Of a DNA stretch of 64,000 bases, positions 48,273-60,624 are shown piece after piece. The DNA comes from Antennarius striatus. Lineage: Eukaryota; Chordata; Actinopteri; Lophiiformes; Antennariidae. A program made the position numbers and the translations under genes. The notes under the pieces were generated by a model. It had not been told where the DNA came from. It made no database searches and saw only the letters and a list, made by a program, of their open reading frames with translations. The first letter of the stretch is position 1. Each line of letters opens with the position of its first letter. The stretch is from NCBI RefSeq assembly GCF_040054535.1, contig NC_090789.1, positions 9,187,973 to 9,251,972 of the forward strand. Direction: 5' to 3'.

Positions 48273-51200
48273 ATGAAGAGACCCCACGACTACAGCTCCC
48301 CAGACTCGGACACGGACGAGTTTATAGACGTGGGACAAGAAGACGGCTTCTGGTGAGCATCTGCTAACTACACCTGAGGTTGCCCTCCGGTCACGCTTTA
48401 TCAGGACAGTCAACTATCGTCAGGATGTTTCTGTATTTACGTTTCAGAAGACGATCAAAAAAATATTGAAAATCAGTGATTCATACTGAGTTTATGTCTT
48501 TCAAATGCAATTAAACAATTTTTTGACATTAATAGAAAGCAATATTAGAGAGAGGTAATCATAATTGTAAAAAGTTTGAACAATCCTGAAATAGACTCAT
48601 CAGTTAGAATCAAATTTAACTTTAACCATCTGGCAGCAACTTTCCTGTATATTAAAACTGTTTTATTTTAATATCTTATAAATCATAGAAATTACAGTTT
48701 TAATAGCCAGATTATGCATGACAATCATATAGGAAAGGGTTGAATTACAGAGCAGTTTTCTTTTAGTATATTTTTTCAGTGCATTTAATAAAAATTATAA
48801 TGAATACATTTTTAAAAATCTTGTCGTTATTTATAATGTAATGAGAAACTTTGTCTGATGTCTGATTACACAAAAAGGATTGTGATGTACGAACATAAGG
48901 TTTATAATCCTTTCCAGACCAGGACATCAAAAAGTTTCAAATTTACAGTAAGGGGACTTACAGGAAAAATAATAAAGCAAGCATCCTGAGGACAGAACAC
49001 TGCTTTAAAGATTTCGCTGTCTGTGAGTGATGACAGTACAGTGCATACAATAAATTATTACAATACATTTATTTGAGCACGTTTCAGTTTTTAACTTCAC
49101 TATTTTTGCTTCATTGTGGATATTTAATTCATTGGATTAATTTACTTTCTAAAGCACTTACTATTAATCTGTTTGTTTTTATAATAAAACAAAGTGTTGG
49201 TTTATAAAAGTTAAGTCATATTATGCTCTTGATTCTGACATAGATTAAAAAACTATGCACCCAAAGAAGGAAAGAGTTGTCAAAAGCAAACTAGCAAGCT
49301 GCAAATTAACATTCTTTTTACTTTAAGTATACTTTTGCATCTAAGATAAATTGGAGGAAAAAAACCTCGGCTGGTATCACTGTAAAGTAGATTAAAGGGA
49401 ATATTTATTACATTTGTCTTGCATGCATCATTCAAAAACACATTCACAGCAACACTGGTTACATCACCAGCAAAGAGCAAACCAGGCACACTAAGAACGG
49501 CTTGGATGAATCAAATTGCCATGTGACATGCAAACAGAAGACAGTGCTGCTTTCTTTTCTTCAGCCCCATCAAACATAAAACTAAACAAAAACACACAGC
49601 TAAATTGGCAGCCTTCATGTTAAAATCTAATAGAAAAGTCTCTGGTGGGGAATATTGAAGGGAACTCCAAGCTGTCGGTCTCTTTCAGTCCAGTAAGATG
49701 AGAGTTGGCATACAAACACAATCCATATTGAGTGACTGTACTTGGAGTGAGCTGAGATCCTATGTTGCATGCTGGAGCCCCATGCGAGTGAAAGCATAGC
49801 CCTGAGGCTGTATAATCATCTTTATAAAAAAATGCTTTCGTTCAGATGGAAAGGAGAACAGCATGTCATTTCGCTGAAGCTAATGTCCAGAAAGAAATTA
49901 AACTAAAAACAATCTCACTTTCCCTCCTCTGCCGGGCACTCCCCTGCCATTCTGTGCCCAACAAACAAATTAGATTGAATGGAGCTGATGTGCCATCCCT
50001 CCTCTGTGTCATATTAAGGAGGGTAATAACAACAATATGCTGTAGAATCAAAGTCACCATGTCTCTATGCTCCAATGCCACCCCCATCCCCCATCTTCTG
50101 TCTTACTCTGTCTCTGTGTTTCAGCCCAGTCACAGGGTCCATGTCTCCTGGCAGCACCTCTCAGATTCTGGCCCGAAAGAAGAGAAGAGGGGTGAGAGGA
50201 TTCTGGCCTTGGGTCTTAAGCTTTTTCATCCTGTCCTTGTTTTGGTTGGCTCAGACTGACTGTCCTATCATTTTGCCATGTAGATCATAGAGAAGAGGCG
50301 CAGAGACCGGATAAATCACAGCTTGTCGGAGCTCAGGAGGCTGGTGCCCAGCGCATTTGAAAAGCAGGTAATGTCCCATTACTTTTATTTTTAATATTAG
50401 ATAGAATACACTTTTACTGACAGAAGTAACAAAAAAGGAATCACTAGATGTGTATTTCTGCCAATGGCCAACGGTTACGACACGCTTCTTACAATTTAGA
50501 AATGTTTGTGTGTCTGTTTAGGGGGGGGGGGGGGGGGCATGGACCCCTTTATCTGGATTTACCCACTAAAATTCAGCCATTCTTTTTTTCTTTTTTGAGA
50601 AAATGCTCTCTCTTCCAGCCAGTGTCATGGTGATCCATCAATCAGTTTAATTGCTATTGACAAAAACCAACAAAAAAAATCTTCCCTTGCAATGTTCCTG
50701 AGAATGGAAAAATTCCTGAATATACCACTTTATTCAAATTTACTCCAAAATATAATAGGTTCTTGCTTGCAATATGCCAAACCCTTCAACCGACTTTCAT
50801 GAAAATATGTCCAGTAGTTCAATCCTGCTCACAGTCAGACAACAAAACAAATACACTGACAAACAAACAAACAAACAAGCAAACAAACAGCAAATTGAAA
50901 AGATCGCTTAAGCTCTTGGGTGAAGTTAATAAACTATGCTCATAAAATCTGATGCAGCTGAGTCAGACGTTGCTCATTTTCCCTGCAGGGTTCATCTAAG
51001 CTGGAGAAAGCAGAGATCTTGCAGATGACTGTCGACCACCTCAAACTTCTGCATGCCATGGGAGGAAAGGGTGAGATGTCTGAGTTTGTTACTGAACATC
51101 GACACAGTTCATGAAAAGAAGGGAAATGCAATAATTTATTTACTGTCTTTTATGTATTTTTCTTACATTTAACCTACTTTTTTCTGTTTCTCTCAGGTTA

Positions 51201-51876
51201 CTTTGATGTGAGGGCCCTAGCAGTTGACTACAGGACCTTGGGCTTTAGGGAGTGTGTTGGGGAGGTGGTGCGGTACCTCAGCTCCCATGATGGGGAGTCC
51301 CCAGACCCTTTAGGAGCGCGCCTGGTGTCGCACCTTTCACACTGTGCAAGTGAGCTAGACCCTCTTCTCTTACAGTCTCCTCCAGCCTCTGCCCTGCCGT
51401 TTCCTCCATGGCCATGGTCATCTTTCCCTCAGATATCTCCCACCTCACAGGCCTCCTCTTCACCTCCCTTTCCCAGTGGACGAAGGGATTTGGCGCTTCT
51501 GGGAAGCTACCCATCCCCTTCCTCCCTCAGCCTTGCCCCCCTAGCGGGATGCCAGCAGGGTGCACCGCCACTCCTCTCGCCTACTGCCTTGGCCACCGTC
51601 CACAGGGTTCCCTCCCTTCCAGCCTCTCCAGCCATCGTCCCCTCCAGACCAACAATGCCGTCCCCTCACAGCGCCACCAGGGCCTCGCCTCTCCCTCTGC
51701 TCACCTCCTCCTCACCTTCTGCCTCCTCCTCCTCTTCCACTTTATCATCTTGTGTCCCACTGCAAATCTCTTTTCGGCCTTTTGCTCCTCTGGGGTCTCC
51801 CACAGCCCAGCACAGGGGCATGAGCGGATCAGCCAAGTCGGCCCAGGAATGGGGAACTGAGATCGGAGCTTTCTAA
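48273..51876 (+). CDS. heyl: Hairy/enhancer-of-split related with YRPW motif-like protein (bHLH-Orange repressor), complete
   Basis: Nuclear transcriptional repressor, typically a direct Notch target in vessels, muscle and neural progenitors. Exons 48273-48352, 50125-50191, 50284-50367, 50989-51070 and 51197-51876 join in phase, giving 330 residues (human HEYL is 328). It opens with [20 protein letters not shown]. The bHLH (about residues 43-100) has [20 protein letters not shown], with Gly at the basic-region position where Hes proteins have Pro, then [12 protein letters not shown] and [15 protein letters not shown]. The Orange domain follows ([17 protein letters not shown]...[13 protein letters not shown]), then a Pro/Ser-rich tail. 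The end is GTEIGAF, the conserved Hey C-terminus; no YRPW tetrapeptide is present, as expected for HEYL. The ATG has a purine at -3. The first intron is about 1.8 kb. Confidence 0.96.
50521..50537 (+). repeat. Poly(G) run
   Basis: Uninterrupted run of about 17 G in heyl intron 3. Confidence 0.95.
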
Positions 51877-52125
51877 GGGTCGACTGGTTTTGTTTTCCAA
51901 ATGAGTTCTGTGCAGTGGACATGAAGCTCCCATTGTAGCAAACATGATAACTTTGGAAAATGCAGTATTGAACCCGTCATTGTCTATTTTTGTAGGACCT
52001 TAAAAGCCATACCAGAGAGTGGAGGTTTCAGATTATCAAAAGCAATCATATAATTGAATAATGAAGGAATGTGAATGTATAGGAGATATGAATAAAGTCA
52101 TGATCTTGCTTTCTTGGTGAATAAA
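51877..52125 (+). other. heyl: heyl 3' UTR with poly(A) signals
   Basis: Non-coding sequence after the stop, with AATAAA at 52091-52096 and again near 52120. This fits a short 3' UTR of about 0.25 kb. Confidence 0.6.
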
Positions 52126-53325
52126 CACATTCTCCATGTCCAACAGAGCCATATTTGAAAAAAAAAACTTGACGGAGTACGTTGGATTTTACTGACTTTT
52201 TACTGTGATTCCTTTTGTTGTTAAACATACAGTTTTACAATTTTTATGAATGTTTGACGAACACCTCCATAAAGACTAAGTGCCTTTACCTTCTCCTTGT
52301 TTGTGTGCATTATTTCTGACTATATGACCAAATGAAAATGTGTGGTTAGAACACTACATTACCTTCTGGCAAAGGAGTCACTCAAAGTGACATGTTAGTC
52401 CCTGATCCTCATTAGCCATGTCTGCAAGTACCACTTGCATGCTCTCCAACTATAACCCCCTCAGTCTGTAAGCTGTCTCCGGTGGTGGCTGATGGGAACT
52501 GTGGTCTAGTGGTTGCAGAGGATAAACATGGCGAGAGCTGGTGATGTTTTTGGGATGCCGCGGCGATGCAAACAGTCCCGTCACTTTGCCTTCTAATCGG
52601 CAGTTCCCTATAATTATCGTTGCCCTCGTATCAATCTATGTATCTTTCTCTCCTCTGCTGTCTCTCTGCCATTCTTTCTCTACAATCTTGCGGTACACCA
52701 GCGGATATCTTCTCTCCCCGTTTGTCTGCACCACTGTCTCCTCAACAATGGATAGACAGTACAGAAGAGGGCAAGAGGGAGAATAAAGAGGCAGAGAGAG
52801 GGGAAAACAAAGAAAAAGATCTGAAGCGCTGTGGTTGAATGACTGATTTGGCATAGACTTTCAATAACAGAGTGGGAGCAGGGCAGGCAATGGGGTCAAG
52901 AGAAGATGAGAAGAACTGCAAAGGTTTAAACAGACATGAAGAGAAGTAGTGTGAACCAACGAGCCTCATCCAGCACGTACAGGGTGCACAAGAAAGCCCC
53001 CACAGAATGATGAATGACAGTTGCAACGAGTTGTTTCTCAAGAACATGAGCTGAACTGTGCCGTGTTTCACCCAAATGGCGCTGTGGGGATGAGAGAGCA
53101 GAGAAGAGCGTTTGTGTGTGTTTACTGCTGGAGAATGCTTTGATTGACTTCAGGATGCAATGTCTGTGGTCTGTGGCCCAAAAGTGTGTGTGTTCTGCAG
53201 AGTGCATATTGTTTATTTGAGTGAGTATGCTAGTGTGTGTTTAAGCCTGTCTCATGTGCTTTCCACCCTGTGTGTGTTTGTGCCTCACTGAGTGTTTTTG
53301 TTTTTGGGGTGTTGTGAGCCCACAT

Positions 53326-53327
<2 letters not shown>

Positions 53328-53417
<90 letters not shown>
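53328..53417. repeat. (TG)n microsatellite
   Basis: About 90 bp of TG repeats. Confidence 0.97.
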
Positions 53418-53419
<2 letters not shown>

Positions 53420-53559
53420 GCGAGTCTTCTGGGCTGGCGTCAGGACTGAACCGCGGTGGCGGCGTGGCTCTCGTGCGAGGCCGGACAGCAGTCGGACGGA
53501 CGGTATGGTGGTGGAATGTTTGTGGAGGGTGCATGCATACACACACAGGCACTCAACCA

Positions 53560-53564
<5 letters not shown>

Positions 53565-53630
<66 letters not shown>
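53565..53630. repeat. (CA)n microsatellite
   Basis: CA repeats about 150 bp after, and complementary to, the TG tract at 53328. Confidence 0.97.
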
Positions 53631-53631
<1 letters not shown>

Positions 53632-54357
53632 ACACGAACGCACACAGAAACTGGCTGGCACTATTCTAGCCTCTGAGTGGAGCAACCAGAGTCACTACTG
53701 TAGCTCCAAGGAAGGACGACCACAGTCACACTGCACTGGGTTTCCCACGGGGGAGGGGAGGCTGGGGAGCCAAGAGAGAGAAAGGAGAGAAGGAAATGAT
53801 GGAGAAAGAAGGAAAGCGCGTGCATGCACGTGTTTGAGAGTGTGTATGTGGGACAAGTGTGGATGGAATAGTCCACTGTTGTGGTTCTAGCTGAATGAGG
53901 AGTAAAGGAGGGTTCAATTAAATAAGGAGGAGGCAGAAACAAGAGGGAAGGAGGTTGGAAATCGAGTTGTGAGAGTTCTTTTCTGACGTGTAAATGAAGT
54001 CATCCATGTATTAGTGAAATATGATCTTTTTGTTCGTTTTGGGGTTTTTTTCGTATAAAATGAACTCCCCTTAAGTATACAGAGTACAGGTAGACCCAAA
54101 ATGACTAGTCAATTTGTCATTCAGCCAACTGAAATACAAATAATTGTTGACTATTTTAACTAGTTAGACACGTTTTCCTGCAGAGAACTTTTAAACTTGT
54201 TTTTCAACCACTGCATACAGTTAGATAAAAGATTTTAAGCAAAACATTTTGCAGTAAGTCTGTGTCTCAGACAGCCTTCATTAAAGTAAGAAACATTGCT
54301 AAAATTAGATATTTCTTATCCTTTAAAGAAACAAAAAAATCATTCATATCTGGTATT

Positions 54358-54790
54358 TCTAGATTAGACTACTGTAATTCCTAACTATCAGGGTGTTTCA
54401 AGCTCCTCCATTAGAAATGTATAATAAGCTCAAAATGCAGCTGTACTAACTCAAACTGGGAGAAGTGAGCACATTTCTCTCAGGTTGGCTTCCAATAAAA
54501 TCTAGAATAAAATTCAAAATCCTCATGATTACACACAAAGCTCTTGACTGTGAGGCTCCGTCTTACATTGAAGATGTCTTACAACTACATCACCCTCCCA
54601 GGGTTCTTCGGTCTGAGGATGCAGGACTCAGAGCAAAGACCTGTCAGGTCTGTAAGAGTAGAACAGCAGGCAGATGTTTCAGCTCTCTGGTTCCTTTACT
54701 CTGGAATGATTTCCCAGCCTCAGTCTGGGGGGCAGACACCCTGACCTTATTTAAGGGTGACCTTCCTCTTGTCAAATCCTATAATTAGGA
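54358..54790 (+). mobile_element. Rex1/CR1-L2-like LINE fragment (reverse transcriptase C-terminal region)
   Basis: An open frame at 54465-54788 and flanking sequence translate to a LINE C-terminal region: LDYCNS-like start (54365), then GWLPIKSRIKFKILMITHKA, APSYIEDVLQLH, RVLRSEDAGL and LWNDFPASVWGADTLTLFKG. These are the conserved blocks of CR1/L2/Rex1 elements. It is truncated at both ends; the N-terminal catalytic part is absent. Confidence 0.8.
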
Positions 54791-55149
54791 GCAACATAGA
54801 TTCTTTTAGATAAGCTGCTAAAGCCTTAGTAGCTTCTGCAATTTCTTTGTCTTACTCATAACATTGAACCTTCACATACTTTCAAGATACTTCTATGTGC
54901 TTCTCCTGGACAAGCGGGAAACAAGTAAACAAATGTACAAAAGTGTTCATGTTTGCGTGCATCATTGCGTGTTTGTCGCACGCTGTCTGACCATCGTGCT
55001 TCCCTGGGACACAAGCTTGTAATGCACTTCCATTCAACATTCACAATTTTTCCATCCCTCCACTTAAATTTCGAACCTGGAAATCGCCGTTATGTTTGGT
55101 TACCATTGCAAGTCTCTTGTCACGAGACTCCCCTGCATGATTCTACCTT

Positions 55150-55550
55150 TGTCACAATGAGCAGGGTTTGGACCCAAATGCAGAACACTGGTACAGAAGT
55201 CTTTAATCATATTTTAATCAATAACACAAAAATCCGGGGAACACAAGAAAACTCACAAATTGAGGAAAAAAAACTGGAGCTGGGATTCCAGTGTAAGCCG
55301 AAATCCATGCCATGGCAGCTATCCCCTGCTGCCTCCTCTCAGCAGCCAGTTCTGGAACCCAGAGCTGGCTGCTGGTTAAGGCAGCAAAACCAAGGAGAAA
55401 ACCGAGGTCCACTGGGTCCAGTGTTGGCCAGATTGTTCTGTCACGGCAGGCAGGGTTAGGACCCAAATGCAGGACACTCATTGAGAAGTTTTCATTCATA
55501 TTTTAATCAATAATGCAAAAATCCAGGAAACACAAGAAAACTCACAAAGT
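55150..55550. repeat. Pair of ~110-bp direct repeats flanking a unique core
   Basis: 55150-55259 and 55439-55550 share TGTCAC-----GCAGGGTT-GGACCCAAATGCAG-ACAC, then ATATTTTAATCAATAA-GCAAAAATCC-GG-AACACAAGAAAACTCACAAA. The units are about 289 bp apart. Possible remnant of a transposon array or partial tandem duplication; family unknown. Confidence 0.75.
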
Positions 55551-55671
55551 GCAGCAAACTAAGCATGCAGGCAAGGGTACAAAAGCAAGCTGGCAAAGAA
55601 CCAAGAGCGCTTTAAAATGTCTGCTGATGTGATTAAGTGCTATACAAACAAAGGTTGATGGATTGATTGAT

Positions 55672-56022
55672 GGGCGGCACGGTGGCACAGTGTGTAGCGC
55701 TGTTGCCACAAAGCAAGGCGGTTCCGGGTTCGAGTCCCGCCCTGTGCAGAGTTTACATGTTCTCCCCGTGTCTATGTGGGTTCTCTATGGGTTCTCCGGC
55801 TTTCTCCCACCTCCAAAAACATGCACTTCAGGTTAATAGGCCATTCCAAATTGCCTGTAGTGTGTGAGTGTGTGCGTGCATTTTTGTCTGTCTTTGTGTG
55901 GCTCCACGCACACTGGTGTCACGCACGGCATTTGCCCCGTATCATGTCCTAGGACGGCTGGGATAGATTCCAGTTCCCCGTTTCCCGCTACGGCGGATAA
56001 AGCAGTTCGGAAGATGAATGAA
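55672..56022 (+). mobile_element. Full-length tRNA-derived SINE with target-site duplication
   Basis: Starts GGGCGGCACGGTGGCACAG and has the B-box GGTTCGAGTCCCGCC. The body carries GTTTACATGTTCTCCCCGTG and CTCCGGCTTTCTCCCACCTCC; the tail is GCTGGGATAGATTCCAG...GGATAAAGCAGTTCGGAAGATGAATGAATG. It is flanked by GATTGATTGAT on both sides (55661-55671 and 56024-56034). The insertion splits the composite repeat, whose uninterrupted counterpart is at about 32203. Confidence 0.75.
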
Positions 56023-56375
56023 TGATTGATTGATTATCACCATGCCTCCAAAAAAGATGCAAAAGTTGGAGGAAAAGCAAGTGACAATGAGTGCTTTCTT
56101 GCATAAAAAATAACCAAAAGTTAATGAAGAAAAAGAGACAGATATTACTGACAGATATTATTGAGATTTGTGTGGAGAAGGTTCTTTGAGCTTGGTGTGA
56201 TGTCCACAGGAGAATTAAGTACAGTAGATGAATCAAAGGCAAAGAAAACTATTGCGTGAAGATCAAAAGTGAAAAAAACAACAACTGTATTACATCTTTC
56301 TTTATTTCTAAAACTGTTTGTATGACTACCAGGCTTTAACAATTTGATAAAACTAATATATAATTTTACTATCCA

Positions 56376-56445
56376 AAGCTGTTTAAATCAATCCACTGGA
56401 CTTTAGGAAAGTTTCTTGGAAACATTTCGCCTCTCATCCAAGACG
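56376..56445. mobile_element. Penelope-like scrap, second copy of the 41378 motif
   Basis: Matches the left arm and core of the 41378-41476 palindrome (CCAAAGCTGTTTAAATCAAT..., TTTCTTGGAAACATTTCGCC, CTCTCATCCAAG) but lacks the right arm. It abuts the end of the composite repeat. Confidence 0.6.
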
Positions 56446-56756
56446 CTGTAATGTAAGCAAATGATGTGCGTTCTTAATTTCCCTTCGTGGATTATAGCAG
56501 TGTATTAAAATAAATTACATTAATTATCTCCTATATTGATATATACGAAGTCAAACCAATGCAATGCAGATGGGTTCTATGTGTTGGACGGATGTGAATT
56601 CTGTTCATTGTCTCATTCTGCCATCTTCTGGTATAACTACAGCTCTGCAAAGTGCAGCTCAACCTCAGATGTGTGCATGTGTCTGTAGTTTTCTGTTAAG
56701 AGTCATCATGCTTTTAAAATGCATTTGCTCATCAATGCAACTGTATTTTCTACACT

Positions 56757-56850
56757 ATAAGGCGCACTGGATTATAAGGCGCACCTTTAACGAATTGTTT
56801 ATTTTAGCATTTATTTCCTATATGAGGCACACCGGATTATAAAGCGCATA
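56757..56850. repeat. Repeat with GGATTATAAGGCGCA motifs
   Basis: CTATAAGGCGCACTGGATTATAAGG and two further related copies within 90 bp. It resembles a widespread vertebrate DNA-transposon terminal region; family not assigned. Confidence 0.5.
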
Positions 56851-59800
56851 TAATAAAAAATATTAAAATAGATTTAAAAAACTAGTGGCTGTAGTTGCGC
56901 TATCCATCCACTAGCTAGAGCATTCATGACTGTGAGTACCTTTAGTCAGCTGTGAATGGCCCTATTGTTATTTTAGTGAAGCCATTCTGAGCCTCATCAA
57001 GGAAACCTGATCACTTGATCACTTTGCCATCTTAGAAAGAAGTCAACACGCAAGTTCAGCTTTGAGGGTCTTTCATTCACCTTTATGCCAGTTTCTCCGT
57101 GTGTTTCGACAGACTAATAGAATGGACCGTCACGAGATTCCAGATGACAGCACAATGGCATTTTTTAGACCAATTAAGTTTAAAGTGGGTTATTTCCAGC
57201 GTCACAGTGGTTGGGAAATACTGAGATCAGTCAGTCAGTCAAACTTTATTAACAGAGTTTGAACAAAATTCCCTATGTTTTGCTACTTATTGTAGCCAGG
57301 CACCAGGGGGAAGTCCATGTATAGTTGTTTATTCTCCTAACATAGCAGATGCCTTACGCCATATTGTTCATGTGATTCCTTCTGGCACATTCGCCGTGAT
57401 TGGTTGGACGCTTGATTGGTTGGGCACTTGATTGACAGGTAGTGGGTGACAGAGTGACAGCATGAGACTTTTCAAGTGAGCTTATTCAAATATATAGGTG
57501 GGGATGTATATACACCCCTCTCACCTCACATATTTGTATATCTCTATCTATATATATATCTTATCATTCACTGTCGTCAAATAACATCTAATAAAGGTTA
57601 TCTAGTATTTTACCATGAATATGAATATTCACATTTGACTCATGATTGCACTCCACAATCTGTGGGGATCTTGATGATGCTGAGTGACAAATAGAGATGT
57701 TCACCTGAGAAAAGTGTGTGTTGTTCCTGTCCGACATCAACTGAACTAAAGTGAACCCAGAAATACATTACAAAAAAGGTTTTTTTCCCCCTTTGTTCTG
57801 ATGAAATGAATCATATGTGTGGGTTTTAGGATTCTAACAGTTTACAAATAACTATATAGAAATGAATTAAGTTTGTTGAACTGATTCAAATTTGATATCA
57901 GAACTAAAGGACAAAATAATGCTAGCTTTAAATCTTTCATCATCATGACATTCATCTGGACAGATCCTCTCCACGTGCAAAACAGGACAAATATCTCACT
58001 ATCATACACAGAAGGGCAACAGGGTAATAAGCAAACACTCAGTCTCTTATCTTAATGGGTTTTAGCTCCTTCCTTTAAGCTCAATCTCCTTCTTCTGACT
58101 GTACATGAATCAAATGACCTAACCAGCTCAAGGCACCCCACATTACAGTACATTAGAGGTAGGTGGTAGTGATGAAGAACTCCTAAGGCAGAACAAAACT
58201 TTAGGCATAAATTAGAGGAAGAGCCACTGAGTAGAAAGAAGGTAAAATAGAAGTGGTAATGTGTTAGAGAGCCACAACAGGGAAGGTGAACCTGTGTTGT
58301 TGTTAGATTCCTGCATGTACTGTAAATGTGTATGCTTAGCTGTCAGGTATCATAACAGGTGTAAACACACATTGGTGAGGCAAAACCACTTAGAGCCCAC
58401 AACATTCAAAGGTGTTTTTCTTTTCTGTTTTCTCCAGGAACCCCTTGTTTCTCATTTAGCAGCCAGGTGATCCATAAAATGATGTCATACAATGAAAACA
58501 GATTTGGTCACTTTTCTTTTATTAGTCCCAGATGGCAAAATTTATGATTACAGTACTTCACTTCACTGCTGTTGGTGAGCCAAGCCGGAGCCAACATGCC
58601 CTACAGCATCAGAACAATATTTCTCCTCCTTTGTTTGTTTGGGTGTTGGAACATATTCAAATATATGCACATGTGTTCATGAATGTCTAAAAGGAATTCC
58701 TCATCTGTTATCTTTCATCCGAAACCCAATTCTAAACTTACTAATGCATAATGAATCACTAGACAAATACATTGGATCACTGATTACACCAATGAATGAT
58801 GCATGCTTTTGACCACACTGTTAGCGAGTGATTGTGCACAATCGTAAGTTAACTGTGTTCAAACATATTAACATAGATAGAAGATTAATTTCATTGAGAA
58901 GAACTCGAGGCACTGAATCAGGAAGATTAATCACGACATGACATATGAGGCTGCAGTTAAGCTTCACAGCTCATACTAAACTATGCTCTCAGGTCAAAGT
59001 CTTCAGCAGTTGCACACCAAAAATGAATCCCAGATTTCACATGGAATGTTATCAGGAAATGTGATTTAAATCCACTGCACGCATTTGTAAATCTTATTTC
59101 TTTTTTGGATTCTTGTGAGCATTCTATTCTCATACAAAATTAGAAAAAAAGGTGTGCCACTATCGTGTCCTTGGTGCATGAGAACACGTTGGCCTCAGTG
59201 TCAGCACCCAGCAGATAACAGAACATCATCATGAGCAGGAAAAACATTGTATCAGTTGGAACAAAAATTTATTTAGCAAAAAAAGTGTCAATTTCACTTT
59301 GGATTTCAATTTCGCCAGACCTGCTTCACTTTTATCTCTTACTCTCAAGAGTTTCCTTAAACCTCTATGTACCTAATTTCTGTTGACTGTATATACTGTA
59401 TTTTGCTTTTGAAGCAGCATCTTAATTCACACATACCTCATTCCTCTTTTGGTCTCTGGCTCTCATAAAATGAAAGACTGCAACAGCGTTGCCCAGGTGT
59501 TGTCATCATTGTAGGCCAACAAAAGGCACTGTAGAGATGGTCTTTTCTAAATGATCTCTATGTAACTATGGCTGGGAAAAGCAGATGGTGGACGGGCGGG
59601 CGGGCAGGCAGGTGCAAAACTAGTTAGGTGTTCAACTATCTTTTTCAAATGTGAAATATTGTAACTTTTCCCAAGGGGATCCTATCATTAGGTAAAGGGA
59701 TACTTTGTTATTCCCAGGAAACCCAATACACCATTTTGCTCCCACAGAGGGAGGGACAACCCCATCAATAATTTAAAACAATATCATGTAATGCGAACGT

Positions 59801-60125
59801 TTGCAAACTTCCACACTGAACAGTCTGTGTTTTGTCGCTGTTAAGGGGCCAGACGTGTTTGCTCCCTGCTCAGAAGTTCACAGAGATGTGGATAAAATTC
59901 CAACAGTAAAACTAAAAGGCCACAAGAAGTCCGAGAGTGACAGTAGTGCTTTTAAGTCTATATGTAATGTGTCATTATCTGTAACAGAAGACATTTGAGA
60001 AGCACTGCATTAGCTTAAAAAAAAAAAAGAGAAAAAAATTAGGCCTGTTGATTGCTTAGTTTTTTTCATGATAAAAAAAATCCCCTCCTTCATCTCCCTT
60101 CATATACATATACAGTATATGCACA

Positions 60126-60126
60126 G

Positions 60127-60215
<89 letters not shown>
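60126..60215. repeat. (TG)n microsatellite
   Basis: About 90 bp of TG repeats, followed by a short poly(G). Confidence 0.97.
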
Positions 60216-60217
<2 letters not shown>

Positions 60218-60618
60218 TTTCTGTTTTTTTATTTTGTTCCTTTTTTGTGGGGGGGGGGTGAAGTCTCAGGGTTAATGTTACTGCAACACTTACAGGAGGT
60301 TTATGATCTTTAAGCGGTGGCATAGCCTGGTTCTCATTGTGACATCTGAAAAGTTCCACCAGACCATATCAGATGCTGGGGTTAATATTCTATTCCAATT
60401 GGCAAAAATCCATCTATTTCACTGTGATCTGTAATGGAGGTCGGGAGAAGAGAGGCAATATCAGGAGTATCTGCTTTTGGCGGTGGAAGGTCTGGGTTTA
60501 GAAAAAAGGATTTAATTTAATGTCATTGCTCTCATGATAAATAAATATGCACTTTATATTATAAAGTGTTTCAGTATGAAATCTGACATTGGAAGAGTGA
60601 GACAAACCCCTAAATGTT

Positions 60619-60624
60619 TTTATT
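60619..60624 (-). terminator. Candidate poly(A) signal of the apple-domain gene
   Basis: AATAAA on the minus strand about 180 bp downstream of the stop codon at 60800. Its closeness supports the gene ending here rather than continuing into a protease domain. Confidence 0.5.

Larger units (their letters stand above)
52126..54340. other. Intergenic with microsatellites
   Basis: No gene is recognised. It contains the facing TG and CA microsatellites at 53328-53417 and 53565-53630. Open frames here are produced by the repeats. Confidence 0.6.
54945..56375 (+). repeat. Composite dispersed repeat, copy interrupted by two later insertions
   Basis: Second copy of the repeat at 31795-32527. The left module (54945-55150) and right module (56035-56375) align with it, but the middle is replaced by a direct-repeat element (55150 to about 55600) and a SINE (55672-56022). 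It ends at AAACTAATATATAATTTTAC, where a Penelope-like scrap begins. Confidence 0.75.
56446..60618. other. Intergenic, downstream of the apple-domain gene
   Basis: No gene is recognised. A repeat with three ATAAGGCGCAC/ATAAAGCGCA motifs lies at 56757-56850 and a TG microsatellite at 60126-60215. In particular I see no serine-protease exon (no IVGG, TAAHC or GDSGGP coding motif on the minus strand) that would extend the apple-domain gene. Confidence 0.6.

Noticed and set aside
48134-48367. Out-of-frame upstream reading frame overlapping the heyl start
   Set aside because: It opens at GTG rather than ATG, so it is not a credible eukaryotic upstream ORF.
53241-53890. Several overlapping open frames rich in His-Thr or Cys-Val
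   Set aside because: They are translations of TG/CA microsatellites on both strands.
55672-55760. Genuine tRNA gene
   Set aside because: The B-box and tRNA-like head continue into a SINE body, with target duplication; the cloverleaf is not intact.
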